This document shows positions 11,050-22,472 of a stretch of DNA of 64,000 nucleotides, in pieces. Within the stretch, counting starts at the first letter, position 1, and the number at the start of each line of letters is the position of its first letter. The notes under the pieces were generated by a model. The model had not been told where the DNA came from. It searched no databases and was given only the letters and a program-made list of their open reading frames with translations. The stretch lies in the NCBI GenBank assembly GCA_948567375.1, contig OX419756.1, positions 1,741,001-1,805,000 of the forward strand, in the 5' to 3' direction. The translations under genes and the position numbers were made by a program. This stretch comes from Lunularia cruciata (taxonomy: Eukaryota > Streptophyta > Marchantiopsida > Lunulariales > Lunulariaceae).

Positions 11050-14000
11050 AACTCCAGAGGAGACGTCACTTTTAACACTCCTAGAATCTCAGTTTCAGGT
11101 CACATGCTGCCAGGCTAAGCATACATTTCCTCATACATAAGGTGCTCATTTCCTCATCGTCATGGTTTCCTTCAATACGTCACACAAAGTTTTGAATATG
11201 ATTGATAGGTACATCCAACTTACGACAACTTCCGAAGTCATTCAAGCCACCGAAGATCGTGTGTAGATGATTGTACAGTAATCATAGCCTTGCTTTCCCG
11301 AGGACACGTCCGTCCTAGGCTTAGGTTGCTTTGATAAGGATTTCTGCTGTTCACAGCCCGCGACTACTCTAGAGTCTCGGGTTTAGTTCCTACATAAAGA
11401 AAAAAAAGAAGTTAGAGGAGATATTAGAGGGTTTCATAAATAGTTTTGATATATGTCTTCGGGATAAATAATAAATTTTATAATTATTTTTTGTTAACTC
11501 TTCAAGGAAAGGAGATGGTATTAAACAAATATTTTATAAATTGTTATCCATATCACATACAATTTGCATTCATTTATAAAAATTATATATTATATGATCG
11601 ATGTTTAAGATTTCTTTAGTGAAATAAATAATTATCAAAAGAGATGATGTGATTTCTTGAGAGAATTATCACGTTTCTTGGTGCGTGATTTTTAGAGTGG
11701 AATTTATGGGAAAAAATTTGATGAATCCACAATGCAGCTCTCAATTATTCAAATTCAAATTCACCATCTGCAAATGCTCTTATCAATAAACTGAACTTGT
11801 GTGTTTTATAGTTTTTCAATGGTGTGTTGGTTCATTTTCATAGATTCGTGCGGCAAGGGAAGATAGCACAAGTTATGGAAAATGATTTGCATCGTCTTGC
11901 GACAACCAAATAATTAATTGGAGGTCGAGGAATTTTACTCCAAAGGAGCAACAAAAATTTAGCAAAAACCTTATTGCAATGCAAGCTCACATTTGGATGC
12001 AACAGGCTGGCACTATCAATGGACACTATCAAGCGACTACCAGCGGCAGCAAGCGGCTTTGGGCGCCAACAAGCGGGTACGGGCACCAACGAGCTTCGAG
12101 CTTTGGGCACCTACGAGCAGCTACGGGCGGCAATGAGCAACAACGAGTAACGACAAGCAAAATCCCATTTTATCCTAAATTAACACATTATTAACACATT
12201 ATTGAGCGGCTACCAATGGCAACAAGCAACTACCAACGGCAACGAACAACTACAGGCACCATCAAGCGGCTACAAGCAACGACGAGCAAAATCTCATTTA
12301 ATCCTAAATTAACACATACACTGAGCGGTAACCGGTGCAGACCATATTCACCCTAAAGCAACACTTTATTAAACCTAATATGTAATTAATGCATTATTGT
12401 TTGACTACAGAAACTCCATATCCCTTATTTTCTACGAACCACCTCTTATGGAGTTTACTAATAATAAAGAACTTGGCCAAAACTCCGTAGTGGGACTCTT
12501 TCTTCCTCATACCAATTTAGTCAATGCTTCTTAATAATGCATATGAAAAAATACAGAACTTCATAAAACTATTTCTGGAACCCCTTATTCTTTGACAAGT
12601 TTATTCCCTTTTTCATCTTGGGCGGGTGATTACATTCAATCCATGTTTTGCACTAGTTATTTTCTTTACCTGAGCGACAATCGGTTATGTGATATAAGTT
12701 AAGAATAAATAATAAGAAGAAACTCTAAATATAAGAGCTTCGGTGAGCGACAATTTTACTATGCGATTGTAGCTCAACAAATATTTTAGTTTCTGGTTTT
12801 TCTTTCCTTACTTGCTTTCTATTCGCTTACCGTCGCTTGTCTAATACTATTTATAGTTGTATAGTTGTACAATTGTTGTTTGGTGTGTTATGTGTCCTTA
12901 TCTTCTCAAATGATATCTTTCATTTACCTTATTATTACTGAAGATGTTTCTTTATGTTAGATTTTGCAATGATTACAGTAAAGGAAATTATATCAACATA
13001 TAGTTCCCTTTTGATAGGATGATTATCCAAGTAAATATCTCAAATACCTTTAAAACCATGTTTGTTTACTTTATTTTATGTTTTTTTGGCAACGAGTCAA
13101 ATCTGTTCCTTGGGATGGAATCACCTCTATTGTATATCTAACATACCACACGAAAAGTAGTTTATCTAGTTTGCATATGCCAATAGCATCCACTAGAGGG
13201 ATTCTTAGGTAGGCCTTTGTTTGTTGTTTGTTCGTCACTTCACCACTTCTACGGGGTTTGCCTTTCCCCCTTTGAGAGAGATAGTAAAAGCTTTTACATT
13301 GTGTTTCCTCCTTTTCCTTCTAAAGAATATCTATATACTATTTCCTTTGTACGAATTAGTTTAAGATTTGTTTGCCTTTATGCTTTGCATTGAAAGCTTA
13401 GGTTAAACTTGTGAATACCAAGCTTGGAATCCGCAAGCAATTATCAATCCTTCAAGCTTTTTCCCCCAAGATTTAAGTTAAGAGAAGTAGGTTTAAGATT
13501 TTTCATTCAATGAATTTCAAAGCTCTTTCATCTTTAACACCTTGGTCTAGCCTACATCTTATGTTTATTTAATCCTCATTTGAGAATTATATAAATGGCC
13601 TATCTATTTTGTTGAGATATTATGTGCCTTAAACCACTTCTTTGACACATACTTACCCTCAATAAATACTCTCTTAGTTGATTTGTGTATATTTGATATT
13701 ACTATAGTCACACCTTCTGCACTTTGTTAAGATCAAGATGCTTCAAAAACTTTCAAAATGAGTGGTTCAGCTCATAAATAACATTCCCCGTGGTCTCTAA
13801 GAGTATGTGGTCCCAAAACATAAGAGACTACATCACCATCAACATTTCTGAGATGTTTGGGCCTTATTAGTTGACAACTTCTCTCAATATGGTTACCCTT
13901 TTTCTTCTTGCAGCTATTGCGCCAAGAGACCAAGGATGAATGATTGAGTCAAATCTTTGACTACCTTAAGATTTATTTTTTGTTCTAAGCTATATGACAC

Positions 14001-14794
14001 ATCTTGTAATTATAGACTTTCTATCTCCTAGACTCCAGGAAGATTTAAGTAGTGCTTAGGAAACATATGCACACTTGACCCTTACTAACATCTTTGTTTA
14101 TGGGGTTATTATCGATAAAGGTGTGTTATTCTTGATAAGAGTAGAGTTTCTTTTTCTTTCAGAGGGAGGGAGTGTTCTAAAGCTTGGCTCTATGCTTCTT
14201 GTTTGATTGAGTACTTTTGTTTCTATTCTGTTACAATACTCCTTTAATTTTTTTATTTTTGGGTTTAGCATATATACACTTTTGAATCTACCAAACTAGA
14301 ATAATTGCATATTACATATATGCAATTGAATAACATATGATTATATGAGACACCAAGTAGACATATCTTTGGACGTGATTTGGGTGAAAGGCACACCAAA
14401 GTCTATGTAGCTACTAGATATAAAATTATAAATCTATATGTTCCTAAGTACTTGCGTATACACATTGGGTGATGTTCTTTTGGTAGAGATCCGTAGGAGT
14501 TTATAATGCTGTCATGAATAGAATGACATAAATGTTATGGTCTATATGTTTCCAAGCATAGATTAAGTGAGTGGTGGTTAGATTTACCTAGCGTACCTCC
14601 TTGGAGAATGAGGGAGCAAGGGCAAAGACAACCATTTCCACGAAGGAGGAAGAGGACTACTATGGGCCACAACTAGTCTTATATACATTTTACCTTTGAC
14701 ATTGGAGATTTTTGGGTATCTTTACATAAATTATATATGCAAGCAAAAGGTGGCTCTTTATCAAACACTTCGACAAGGTTATATACCTCAATAT
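11050..14794. other. AT-rich intergenic stretch without recognised genes
   Basis: No frame gives a recognisable protein and no paired terminal repeats were seen. The only clear structure is the imperfect tandem repeat at 11990-12330. Scattered short motifs look like old transposon debris but could not be assigned. Confidence 0.5.
11990..12330. repeat. Imperfect short-unit tandem repeat
   Basis: Many degenerate 12-15 bp units of the type AGCGGCTACRRGCAMC are strung together and interrupted by a larger duplicated block (GCAAAATCYCATTT...ATCCTAAATTAACACAT), present near 12160-12195 and 12290-12318. The open reading frames crossing it look like repeat translation, not genes. Confidence 0.7.
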
Positions 14795-15230
14795 GTTATT
14801 GTTGCAGACTAGAGCTAGTCTTTCCCCACGGGCATGAGATGACTTTCCATCTTTTGCTTCACTATTGTCATATTGGACTAGAGGTTTACAATCTTCCTTG
14901 ATGGAATGACAATGTGAGCGTATGCTACATTCTCTCTTAGTTGACGTCCATTCCTCAAGCTACTAGAGCACCTCTTCGCTCTTGCTCCACCAACGGTACA
15001 TGCTCTTGGATCCTAGCTTGACCGTGGATTAGGGCATTCTGACTCGCACCAGCTACTTTCTCTATAGCTATGAGGTTTTGCTAGGTTTGGTCCACCCATC
15101 TGTATCTTCATTACTCACTTGTGAGTATGGTTCTACACTAGATCCAACAGCGGTCCATATGACACAATGTCCTTTTGGAGGACAAAGGATAGCTACCCAT
15201 GATGCTATTAGGGACATAGTGTTTGCTATG
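14795..15230 (+). mobile_element. RLE-type non-LTR retroelement, 5'-truncated copy, left half
   Basis: This is homologous to the minus-strand element at 40008-43343 (its 41100-40640 portion read in reverse). It includes the region encoding the zinc-binding segment before the endonuclease: TCEYGSTLDPTAVHMTQC and GGQRIATHDAIRDIVFAM at 15119-15230. Homology appears to begin near 14795, consistent with the 5' truncation usual for target-primed reverse transcription. The methyltransferase retroelement is inserted at 15231, and the right half continues at 25317. Confidence 0.72.
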
Positions 15231-15686
15231 TGTCACGCCATTTGTAGTTCCGCATCTAGCTGCTCGGACACTGGAGTTCTAGTGATAGTAGTTAGAGTTA
15301 TTCTAGTAGTTTCTCAAGGACTACTTTCCGACAGTCTGATTTGGTGTTCGGGGTACTGACTTCACGGTGGGGCCCACCGTCACTTTGCACCGTCGAGTGT
15401 GCCGTCAGCGGGACCGTTAAGGTTCCAGTGCTAGCTCGAGTCCAGGGGGGTATAGTTTCGAAGTGAGCTCCAGAGAGCTCACTTCTCTGATGTTGAGCCT
15501 TCGAGTTCCTGGCTATGGTAGATAGAGGCCGGCGAGCGTCACCTGGATTCTCTATGCTTGAGTGGGTGTGGCTTGAGTGGGTGTGGCTTGACTGTAATCA
15601 GTGCCCAGTTGTTGGCAATTTATAGAGTGACAGATCAAGTACTAATCTGAGTTGAGTTGAGTTGAGAGTGTTAAGCAATCTGATTA
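15231..15686 (+). repeat. 5' terminal repeat, B segment only
   Basis: It starts TGTCACGCC directly after the TSD and matches the 3' repeat until GCAATCTGATTA at 15686. There the 3' repeat continues into segment A, but this copy goes into the internal leader (CATTAGAGAAG). It contains (GAGTT)n near 15645-15665 and a hairpin at 15460-15485. Compared with the 3' copy, substitutions are almost all transitions and about half are CG to TG/CA. A 15-bp duplication (CTTGAGTGGGTGTGG) is specific to this copy. Confidence 0.9.
15460..15485. other. Hairpin within terminal repeat
   Basis: GAAGTGAGCTC and GAGCTCACTTC form an 11-bp perfect stem around a CAGA loop. The same hairpin is intact in the 3' repeat at 24990-25015. 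In the two older family copies one arm (GAGCTCACTTC) is retained exactly while the other has drifted. The role is unknown; possibilities are an RNA structure in the transcript end or a protein-binding palindrome. Confidence 0.8.
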
Positions 15687-16102
15687 CATTAGAGAAGTGA
15701 AGTCAAGGGGAAATTGGGTACAAGAACGTTGAGTGTTGGTGGTATCTCCAAGCTCGGTGGATCGTGGTAGCTCGATTCAAGTTTTGTGTTTCCCTAGTGT
15801 GCAGAAGCCCGTTCAAGTGATTCAGATTTGGCAGTTAGGCGGACGGTGTGCGGAAGTGCTTGCCAAATTTTGAGCAAAGAAGGAGCAATTTTCGAGCAGT
15901 GTTGTGATTTTGAGCTCAGGAGGTGAAGGCATGACCAATTTGCTGCGAGTTGGGCTTAGAAAGTGAAATTGAAGGTGGAGTTGGGAAGCTCTTCTCATGA
16001 AATTGTGATTTAGAAAAACTTGTTTTATCAATTTGGCTCGAGTGGAAAGTTAGCGGGGGATTTGGCGGACAGCCATCTTTAGGGTTTACGTCAAATTTTG
16101 AG

Positions 16103-16215
16103 CCAGATTTGGAGGAGTTTTCGCTGTTTGGCCAGATTTGGAGGAGTTTCACTAGTTTGGAGGACTTCTGCAGATTTGGAGAAGTTTTGCCAATTTTGGA
16201 GGAGGTTTCGAAGTG
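16103..16215 (+). repeat. Tandem repeat in retroelement leader
   Basis: About four imperfect 25-30 bp units beginning CAGATTTGGAGGAGTTT, each followed by a variable CGCTGTTTGGC-like tail. It explains the open frames seen here on both strands, which are not genes. Confidence 0.75.
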
Positions 16216-16470
16216 GCAACAAGAAAGGCCCCATTTGGCTGAATTTTGGCGTTTCAAGGCTTTGATATATACCATCAATAGGCATGGAGTGAGCAACGTA
16301 CGTTCATGCACTTCGCCATTTGCAGAGCTCAGGTGCCAATGGTTAATTGCTGGTTGACAAGGACCGAAAGAGTCTCCGATTTGCCAGTACAGAACCTCAT
16401 CTTAAATACAAGAAAACCGGCTTTGAGGCATAGGGTTGTGGGCTATGAGAGGCTACGAAGGCCTGGAAGG

Positions 16471-16492
16471 GCCAGCAAGCCAGCTTGCTGGC
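16471..16492. other. Short perfect hairpin in leader
   Basis: GCCAGCAAGC and GCTTGCTGGC form a 10-bp stem with a 2-base loop. It lies about 0.9 kb upstream of the likely gag start. It could be an RNA packaging or dimerisation element; the function is not shown. Confidence 0.7.
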
Positions 16493-17156
16493 GTGAGGCT
16501 AGCTAGTTTAGAGTAGATCTTGGTCATTGGTTGGCAAAATCTGCCTTTCTCGCTAGATTGTGCGCAACAGGGTTTGACTCCTAGATCTCTTGTTCCTAGA
16601 CTGGTGCCCTAGCCAACTGGTCCACCCTCACTTGTTGTCCTAGTGACTGCGCCACTGTTATCTATACACATGTAGCTTTGGCTAGGAGAGGCAGTTTGAT
16701 CCCATTCTTGGTGATCCTGGTAGCTTAGGACTTAGATACGAACTCCTCTTATGTCAAATGCCAAATGGTGGCAGAGTCTGTCCTGTGTTGTGTTATGAGA
16801 TGGAGGGTTTTCGTTTAGATTTCTTGTGATTGGATCCCCTCCATTCTGTGCTTCTTGTTTATGCACCATGTTTGTGTGAGGTGCCCTAACTTTTGAGCGT
16901 TGGTGCTCTGGTGTGCTCTCGGTGGTGAGGCTGGAGTGATGACCAGTCAGACTACCTTTGTTTCTCTCCGGTAAGGCAGGAAGTGATGACCTGTAGACCG
17001 TGAGAGTGCGTGTTATGATGGCAGGTTACAGGTTGCACTTCCCCTAGTGTAGTTATCTCGGTTAGAGTTACATTAGTGGGTGGTGTTTAGTTGGTGTTGG
17101 CACGTGGTGGTGTTGGTACTTGGTGGGGTACTTGCGGTTGCGACTTGCGGTTGTAG

Positions 17157-18638
17157 TTGGTAGTTCGGGTTTGGTGTTGTGGTTACTTTGTCACGACGGA
17201 GTCCTTTGGAGATTCAAGAGGAGTTAGCCCTGCAGTACATAGTGGGTTTACTCGGAGTGGTGCTCGGTATCAGCTTGTATCTCAGGTCCCAGTGAGGGAG
17301 GAGATTGACTCTGAGTTGGAGTTTGACACAAGAGCTGATTTAGTTGAGAGTGCACTTGGTGTGTCTGCACCGTTGTTGTGGGACATGGACGAGATTTATG
17401 GGGCCTCCAAAGGCCCTAGGCGTTACTCTGGTACAGTGGGTACCATTGAGTTGGATGACTTCATCCAGGAGTTTGATAGTTGGTGTGATCTGCAGCAGAT
17501 GCGGAACCCGACTTTGTTCACACCCTTCATGGCATGGAAGGGGTTGTTTCAGCATCTAGAGGGTCCGCCGATGGATGATTACCATGATTTCAGGAGAGCT
17601 CATTTGGAGGAGATTGAGTTATGGAGACAATATTGGTCTCCACACTATGTTTCCATCACTTCAGGCTTGGTGGCCAGGAGTAGATCAGCTATACCCACGA
17701 GTTCTAGCTCGAGTAGTGGTGGTGGAGCTAGTGGAGGTGCACTAGCTGGAGATAGTGCTACTACGAGTGGAAGTACCGCTGCAGGAGGTGGTGTGGTACC
17801 GGGGTTTAACCCCATGGTTGAGTTCTTCCTATGTTTGAGGCAGAACTACCAGGGAGTTCGGACTTACAAGCTGAGGAGCTTGCAGGAGTTCTAGCGGAAG
17901 GCTAGAGAGAGCCTACGCGAGGCATACACTCGCATGAGGCGGCTGATCAGTTTCACTCAGGGAGTTACTGAGGCCCAGGCAGTCCAGTTTTGGTATGGGA
18001 TACTGGATAGGGAGTTGCAACGTAAAGTTCGTGATGCTACGTTGTTGCAGGCTACTTCGCCCACCTTGGCAGTAGTCTTTGGTTTGGCTAAGCGTATTGA
18101 GCTCAACATGGTGGAGGAGAGAGTGGTGACATCTGGATTTGGTAGGGAGACCTCATCCACGGCTGTGACTTCTTCTAGAGTGCAGCAGAGTGCACCACGC
18201 CCAATTGGTTTTTGAGGACAGGGTGGACATCCTAGATCCTATGGAGCAAGTGGAGGAGCTAGTGGAGTTAGACCCTTACCCTCATTTTTGGGTCAGCAAC
18301 AGCCAGTGAGTGGTGGTGTTGCTTGTTGGACTTGTGGTGGACCTCACCATAGGAGAGAGTGTACTCAGGGCAGCGGACCTGATACCTCTGGTGCATTACA
18401 GCCAGCACAGAGGCTGTGTGAGCATTGCCATAGGTTTGGTCACACTAGTGACTGGTGTTTTGACCTACACCCGGAGTTACGGAGTGGTAGGGTTGCTATG
18501 GCAGGTAGTAGAGGAGCTCCAGTTCATGGAGGACGAGGTGGTAGAGGTGGTGGTAGAGGATCCACATCTAGTAGGGGTACAGTACATGCCCTTACTTTTG
18601 ACACAGCTATGGCTACTCGGATTGAGCAGTTGGAGTAG
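17157..18638 (+). pseudogene. gag of methyltransferase retroelement
   Basis: The Gag-like capsid region binds and packages element RNA. The frame is open from 17157 with no ATG at its head; the first in-frame ATG is at 17385 (MDEIYGASKG). The gag core lies at about 17430-18120 (ELDDFIQEFDSW...FWYGILDRELQRKV). A Ser/Gly/Ala-rich linker occupies 17700-17800. Two zinc knuckles follow: CWTCGGPHHRREC at 18324-18362, then CEHCHRFGHTSDWC at 18417-18458, a textbook CX2CX4HX4C. A Gly/Arg-rich tail is at 18525-18560. In-frame stops are TAG 17892, TGA 18213 and TAG 18636. The TGA is a likely CGA (Arg) to TGA change. The same frame continues into the protease, so the original was a gag-pol fusion. Confidence 0.85.
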
Positions 18639-19748
18639 AGATTGGCTAGTATGGCTATTGCTCAGAGGAGATCAGATTCGGGTGCTGAGGCTTCCACCTC
18701 ATATGTTGGTGATAGAGATGCTTTGGACTTCATGTGCGGAGCAACACAGGTGGATGCATCTGCAGCAGTGACTAGGAGTGCAGTACGTGCTCTAGAGCCT
18801 AGACGAGCATCAGTGGAGTTGGACCCACAGAGAGGAGAGGTTGGGAGACAGGTCAGACTTCCCCAGTCTTTCATGCTATTTGAGGCATTGCAAACGACAT
18901 CCATGGTTCCTAGACGTCCTAGTGCAGGTGTGGTAGGTGGTGATGGAGTACCTGCTAGTCAGCCACCTGCTACTACACAGATTGAGTCTAGCATGATGTT
19001 GGGGGCGGCTCAGCTGATTATGCGGCATCCGTTGTTTTCAGCCAGTGACATGTTTACATTGGGAGTTGACCCAGCCCCAGTGTTCCGGTTGGCTGCCACG
19101 TTGTGCGAGAGTAGGGATGGTGCAGTTCCTACTGCTAGAGCAGAGGTGGTTGGTAGTGGAGCTGACTTGGTTGAGGAGCATGGGATCCGTTCAGCGACCA
19201 ATGGTTTATGGCAGGCAGCAGCGGCTAGACTGGAGGAGTTTCCAGCTAGACCGGCCTTTGAGAGAGCGTGGTTTACACTTGGTGTTGTCCTATTGGATAA
19301 CCAGAGGGGGATTTTTTGTTTGGTGGGACCTTCAAGGAAGGTATATACACCACAGAGAGTCTTGTTAGACTCTGGTGCACAGCCCCTTATGTTGGGGAAG
19401 GCTGCAGTTGTTGGTCTGGAGTTACGGAAGACCGATGTGGAGAGGTGTCCATTTCAGATCTAGACATCTCTAGGTGGTGGTTCGACACAGGACATCACAC
19501 GTGGAGAGCTTGTTGTCCAGGTTCAGCGTGGTCATCCGACTGATAGCTTGGTGGTGAGAGCTCAAGCTATTGCAACGATAGCTGAGTCATATGATGTGCT
19601 AGTTGGTGGAGCGGTGTTATACCCCATGGGTTTCAGCATTGACTATTGGGAGGAGACAACCTCTTATAGACCTGGTTGGCAGTCTGGTGAGGGACGGGTA
19701 TGTCGCCTACCAGTACGCTTCAGTAGTGGCAGTCTTGGCTCACTATAG
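18639..19748 (+). pseudogene. Aspartic protease region of methyltransferase retroelement
   Basis: It continues in frame from gag. The retropepsin-like active site LLDSGAQP is at 19362-19385, with the catalytic Asp codon at 19368. It is followed by MLGKAAVVGLEL and the region YDVLVGGAVLYPMGFSIDYW near 19590-19650, typical of the C-terminal half of Ty3 proteases. An N-terminal region of about 200 residues between the zinc knuckles and the active site (18640-19340) has no recognised domain. Stops are TAG at 19461 and 19746. The enzyme would process the polyprotein. Confidence 0.75.
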
Positions 19749-19757
19749 TCCGGGACC

Positions 19758-21364
19758 ATGGTAACATCAATTTTAGCTTTTAGTGGTGCAGTTACTTGGC
19801 CTGATGACTTGTTGGAGAGGAACGCCCATGCAGAGGATACTCCAGTACCAGAGGAGATCACTCGGCTTTGGATTACGAGTGGGATTGTTCCATCCACCTT
19901 GGATGTTCCATTGTGGAGTTCAGAGGAGGCATTGCAGCAGCATGCAGATCAATTGGTGTAGCAGGCTTGGAGTGGAGCTTCGTACCATCAGGAGATGAGT
20001 GTGAGGATGAGCCTCTGGAGGCAATTGCTTTGACACCTCTGGATACCACACTCATTGCTTGGTAGTATCCAGTAGAGGGGATATGCCTATTGGAGTTGTT
20101 TGGTGGGATCAGCACCGGACTAGCTGCGGTGTTACAGGCGGGTATTCAAGTACAGAGGTACTTGTATGTAGAGAGAGATAAGACTGCTAGGCGAGTCTCT
20201 CTACATCATGTGGCACACTTGGCTTATCAGTATCCGGAGTTATTACCGATGTCAGCAGTCAGAGGTTACTAGAAGGCCTTGCCAGGAGATATTTCCTTAC
20301 TGGGGGCGCATGACCTAGAGAGACATGGGCCTATTCACTTGGTGATTTCTGGATGGCCATGTCAGGGACATACACATGCAGGCCGCGGTTTGGGTCTTCA
20401 GGAACCTCGTTCTGGTGTGTTTTGGGAGATGTTACGGATACTACGACATCTCCAAGTTCATCAGTCTGTTTCTCCAGCTTACCTTTTGGAGAATGTTCCA
20501 TTGATGGGTGATTCTCGCACTAGAGTGGTGGCAAGTACACATCAGGTCCATTCATAGATGGGACCTGCTGTATTGTTAGATGTAGCCAGAGTGGGATCAC
20601 GGGCTCATTGTCTTTGTCTTTGGTGGACAAACCTCTTACCCAGAGAGGTTCTACAGCGTAGTTATGATAGGATGCAACGACTAGACCACATTCTTGTTGA
20701 TGATATCTTGGATGTTGGGCGTCAGTCTTAGACAGTGGTAGTGGCTGATAGGTCACCTATGGCAGTGGTGAACCTAATTGGACAGCCTAGAGCTGCATTT
20801 CCCACACTGATGAGTTTCCCAGGCTCTCATGCTTTTTGAAAGGGAGGACCTGGACTTGTTTGGGACTCACAGTTACAGCAGTTGGTGGAGCCCAATGCTG
20901 ATGAGAGAGGGCGGGCAATGGGTTTTCGCATCGGTATTACCGCTGTTCCAGTAGTGTCAGAGGCATCTAGGCGTCAGGTGTTAGGTTAGGCTATGGACCT
21001 AAACTGTTTGACCTGGATTGTGAGCCTTGGCTTGGCAGAGCATCATAGGATGCACTTGATAGGCATCACCACTCGGACACTTGTGAGCCATGTGCCTATC
21101 GAGACGATTCAAGCACATGCTGGGAGTGATAGACCGAGTGGACATGGTATTCTTGGGACACATCCAGTAGCTACTAGGGAGAGTGGTCTACTTGGAGTCC
21201 ATCCAGGTGAGCGTGGGCTACTTGGATTACACCCTTGGTCCACATGGGATGCAGCTAGAGGACGTGTGGAGCTTGCAGCCAGAGTGGAGGGAGTTTTTCA
21301 CACAGAGGTTGGGACCTCTAATGGTCAGGAGCATGACACTATTGCTCCCAAGGGCCCAATGTAG
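19758..21364 (+). pseudogene. Cytosine-C5 DNA methyltransferase domain captured in retroelement pol
   Basis: It transfers a methyl group from S-adenosylmethionine to cytosine C5. Recognised motifs in order: motif I LELFGGISTGLAAVL (SAM binding, about 20087-20131); motif IV GWPCQG with the catalytic Cys codon at 20360-20362; motif VI LENVPLMG with ENVP at 20489-20500; a motif VIII-like segment LLDVARVGSRAHCLCLWWTN near 20575-20633; motif X-like RAMGF and QVLGxAMDLNCLTW near 20920-21010. It lies between protease and RT. The linker 19758-19961 is in the gag-protease frame, and a frameshift near 19965-19990 moves to the methyltransferase frame. Stops at 20063, 20270, 20555, 20729, 20837 (TGA) and 20987 (TAG at a position conserved as Gln) break it. 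I see no additional targeting domain within it. It is not a host DRM or CMT gene: it is embedded in pol. Confidence 0.9.
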
Positions 21365-21397
21365 CAGTCAGCAGTACGTCTTCCACTCCTACTACAG

Positions 21398-22472
21398 TTA
21401 CAGAGGATACTTGGGAGCCAGATCTTGGACCTAAGCTTATTGGAGAGGAAAGACGGAGGGTTAGGAGGTTCTTGAGGAGTCACACGAGTTGTTTTGCCTT
21501 CAGTTGAAGGATTTGGGTGCTCTAAAGGGACCTGGTATACGGATTGAGCTGACTAGCGACACACCAGTTTTCTGACGTCCTTATTGATATAGTGATATGG
21601 AGAGGACATTGATTCAGAGCCGGAGAATTGACCTTTTTGAGGCTGGTTTGGTAGAGATTTCACATGGAGAGTATGCATCAGCGACAGTGATGCCAGCCAA
21701 GAAGGATATGCATGGCAACTATACAAATAGGTGGATGTGTGGAGATTACCGTCCTATCAACCAACAGACCAAGGCTGATCGGTATGCCATGCCTACACCG
21801 GAGGAGATTTTTGATGCGATTGGGCATGCAAAGGTCTTCAGTACTTTGGATCTTTGAGCGGGATATCATCAGTTGCCAATTAGAGAGGAGGATAAGTCCA
21901 AGACAACATTTTGGGCTATTGATCCTCACGGCAAGGATGTGTTATATTAGTGGAGGTTCTTACCATTTGGGTTGAAGAACACTCTTGATGAGTTCCAGAG
22001 GGTCATGGATAGGATCCTAGCTGGATTGGATTTTTCTCGGTGCTATATTGATGACATTTTGGTTTATAGCACTACTATGGAGGAGCATGAGAGACAGTTG
22101 TTGGAGGTGTTTGAGAGGTTGAGATCTCATGGACTCAAGCTACATCCTGGGAAGTGTAGGTTCTTCCACGAGCAGGTTGAGTATTTGGGTCACTCTATCT
22201 ACCCCGGAGGACTTGGTGTTCAGCAGACTAAGGTGGAGCCTATTGCACGCATTCCTCGGCATACGGATGTGAGCAGAGTGCGAGCATTCCTTGGGTTGGC
22301 AAACTTCTATCGCCGCTATGTTAGAGGATTTAGTGCCATTGCCAAGGCCTTGACAAAGCTGACCAAGCTTACACAAGAATGGTGTTGGGGAGATGAGCAG
22401 GAGAGAGCTTTTGTAGAGCTCAAGGAGAGGTTGACATCTGCTCCTATTTTGAGGAGACCGATCAGGGGATGA
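21398..22472 (+). pseudogene. Reverse transcriptase of methyltransferase retroelement
   Basis: A Ty3/gypsy RT. The connector near 21398-21535 has a one-base frameshift close to 21500. RT proper starts with TPVFxRPYxYS (21560-21593), where both x positions are TGA in place of Arg CGA. It continues through GLVEISHGEYASATVMPAKK, GDYRPINQQT and FSTLDLxAGYHQL (another TGA at 21855). The active site YIDD has its Asp pair at 22050-22055, and the thumb region has VEYLGHSIYPGGL and VRAFLGLANFYRRYV. Catalytic residues are intact. It ends near TGA 22470. Confidence 0.92.

Larger units (their letters stand above)
15687..17156 (+). other. Internal 5' leader of methyltransferase retroelement
   Basis: About 1.5 kb lie between the 5' terminal repeat and gag, without a credible coding frame. 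A possible primer-binding site TGGTATCTCCAAGCTCGG at 15740-15757 shares only its first seven bases with the initiator-Met type and sits 53 bases inside the repeat, so it is uncertain. The leader also holds a tandem repeat (16103-16215), a hairpin (16471-16492), an antisense tRNA-like stretch (16565-16630) and a GT-rich run near 17080-17155. Confidence 0.6.

Noticed and set aside
12000..12190. Small open frames over 11838-12194
   Set aside because: They are translations of a short-unit tandem repeat.
15822..16506. Open frames on both strands in the retroelement leader
   Set aside because: They arise from the CAGATTTGGAGGAG tandem repeat and have no protein similarity.
17344..17559. Second-frame and antisense open frames across the retroelement (for example 17344-17559, 18310-18771, 22140-22532)
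   Set aside because: They overlap recognised gag or pol domains and have no family resemblance; they reflect the biased composition of the real frame.
20069..21010. Treating the methyltransferase as a host gene (DRM, CMT or MET1) disrupted by a transposon
   Set aside because: It is embedded between protease and RT inside one TSD-bounded element, without introns or host-type accessory domains (UBA, BAH, chromodomain).
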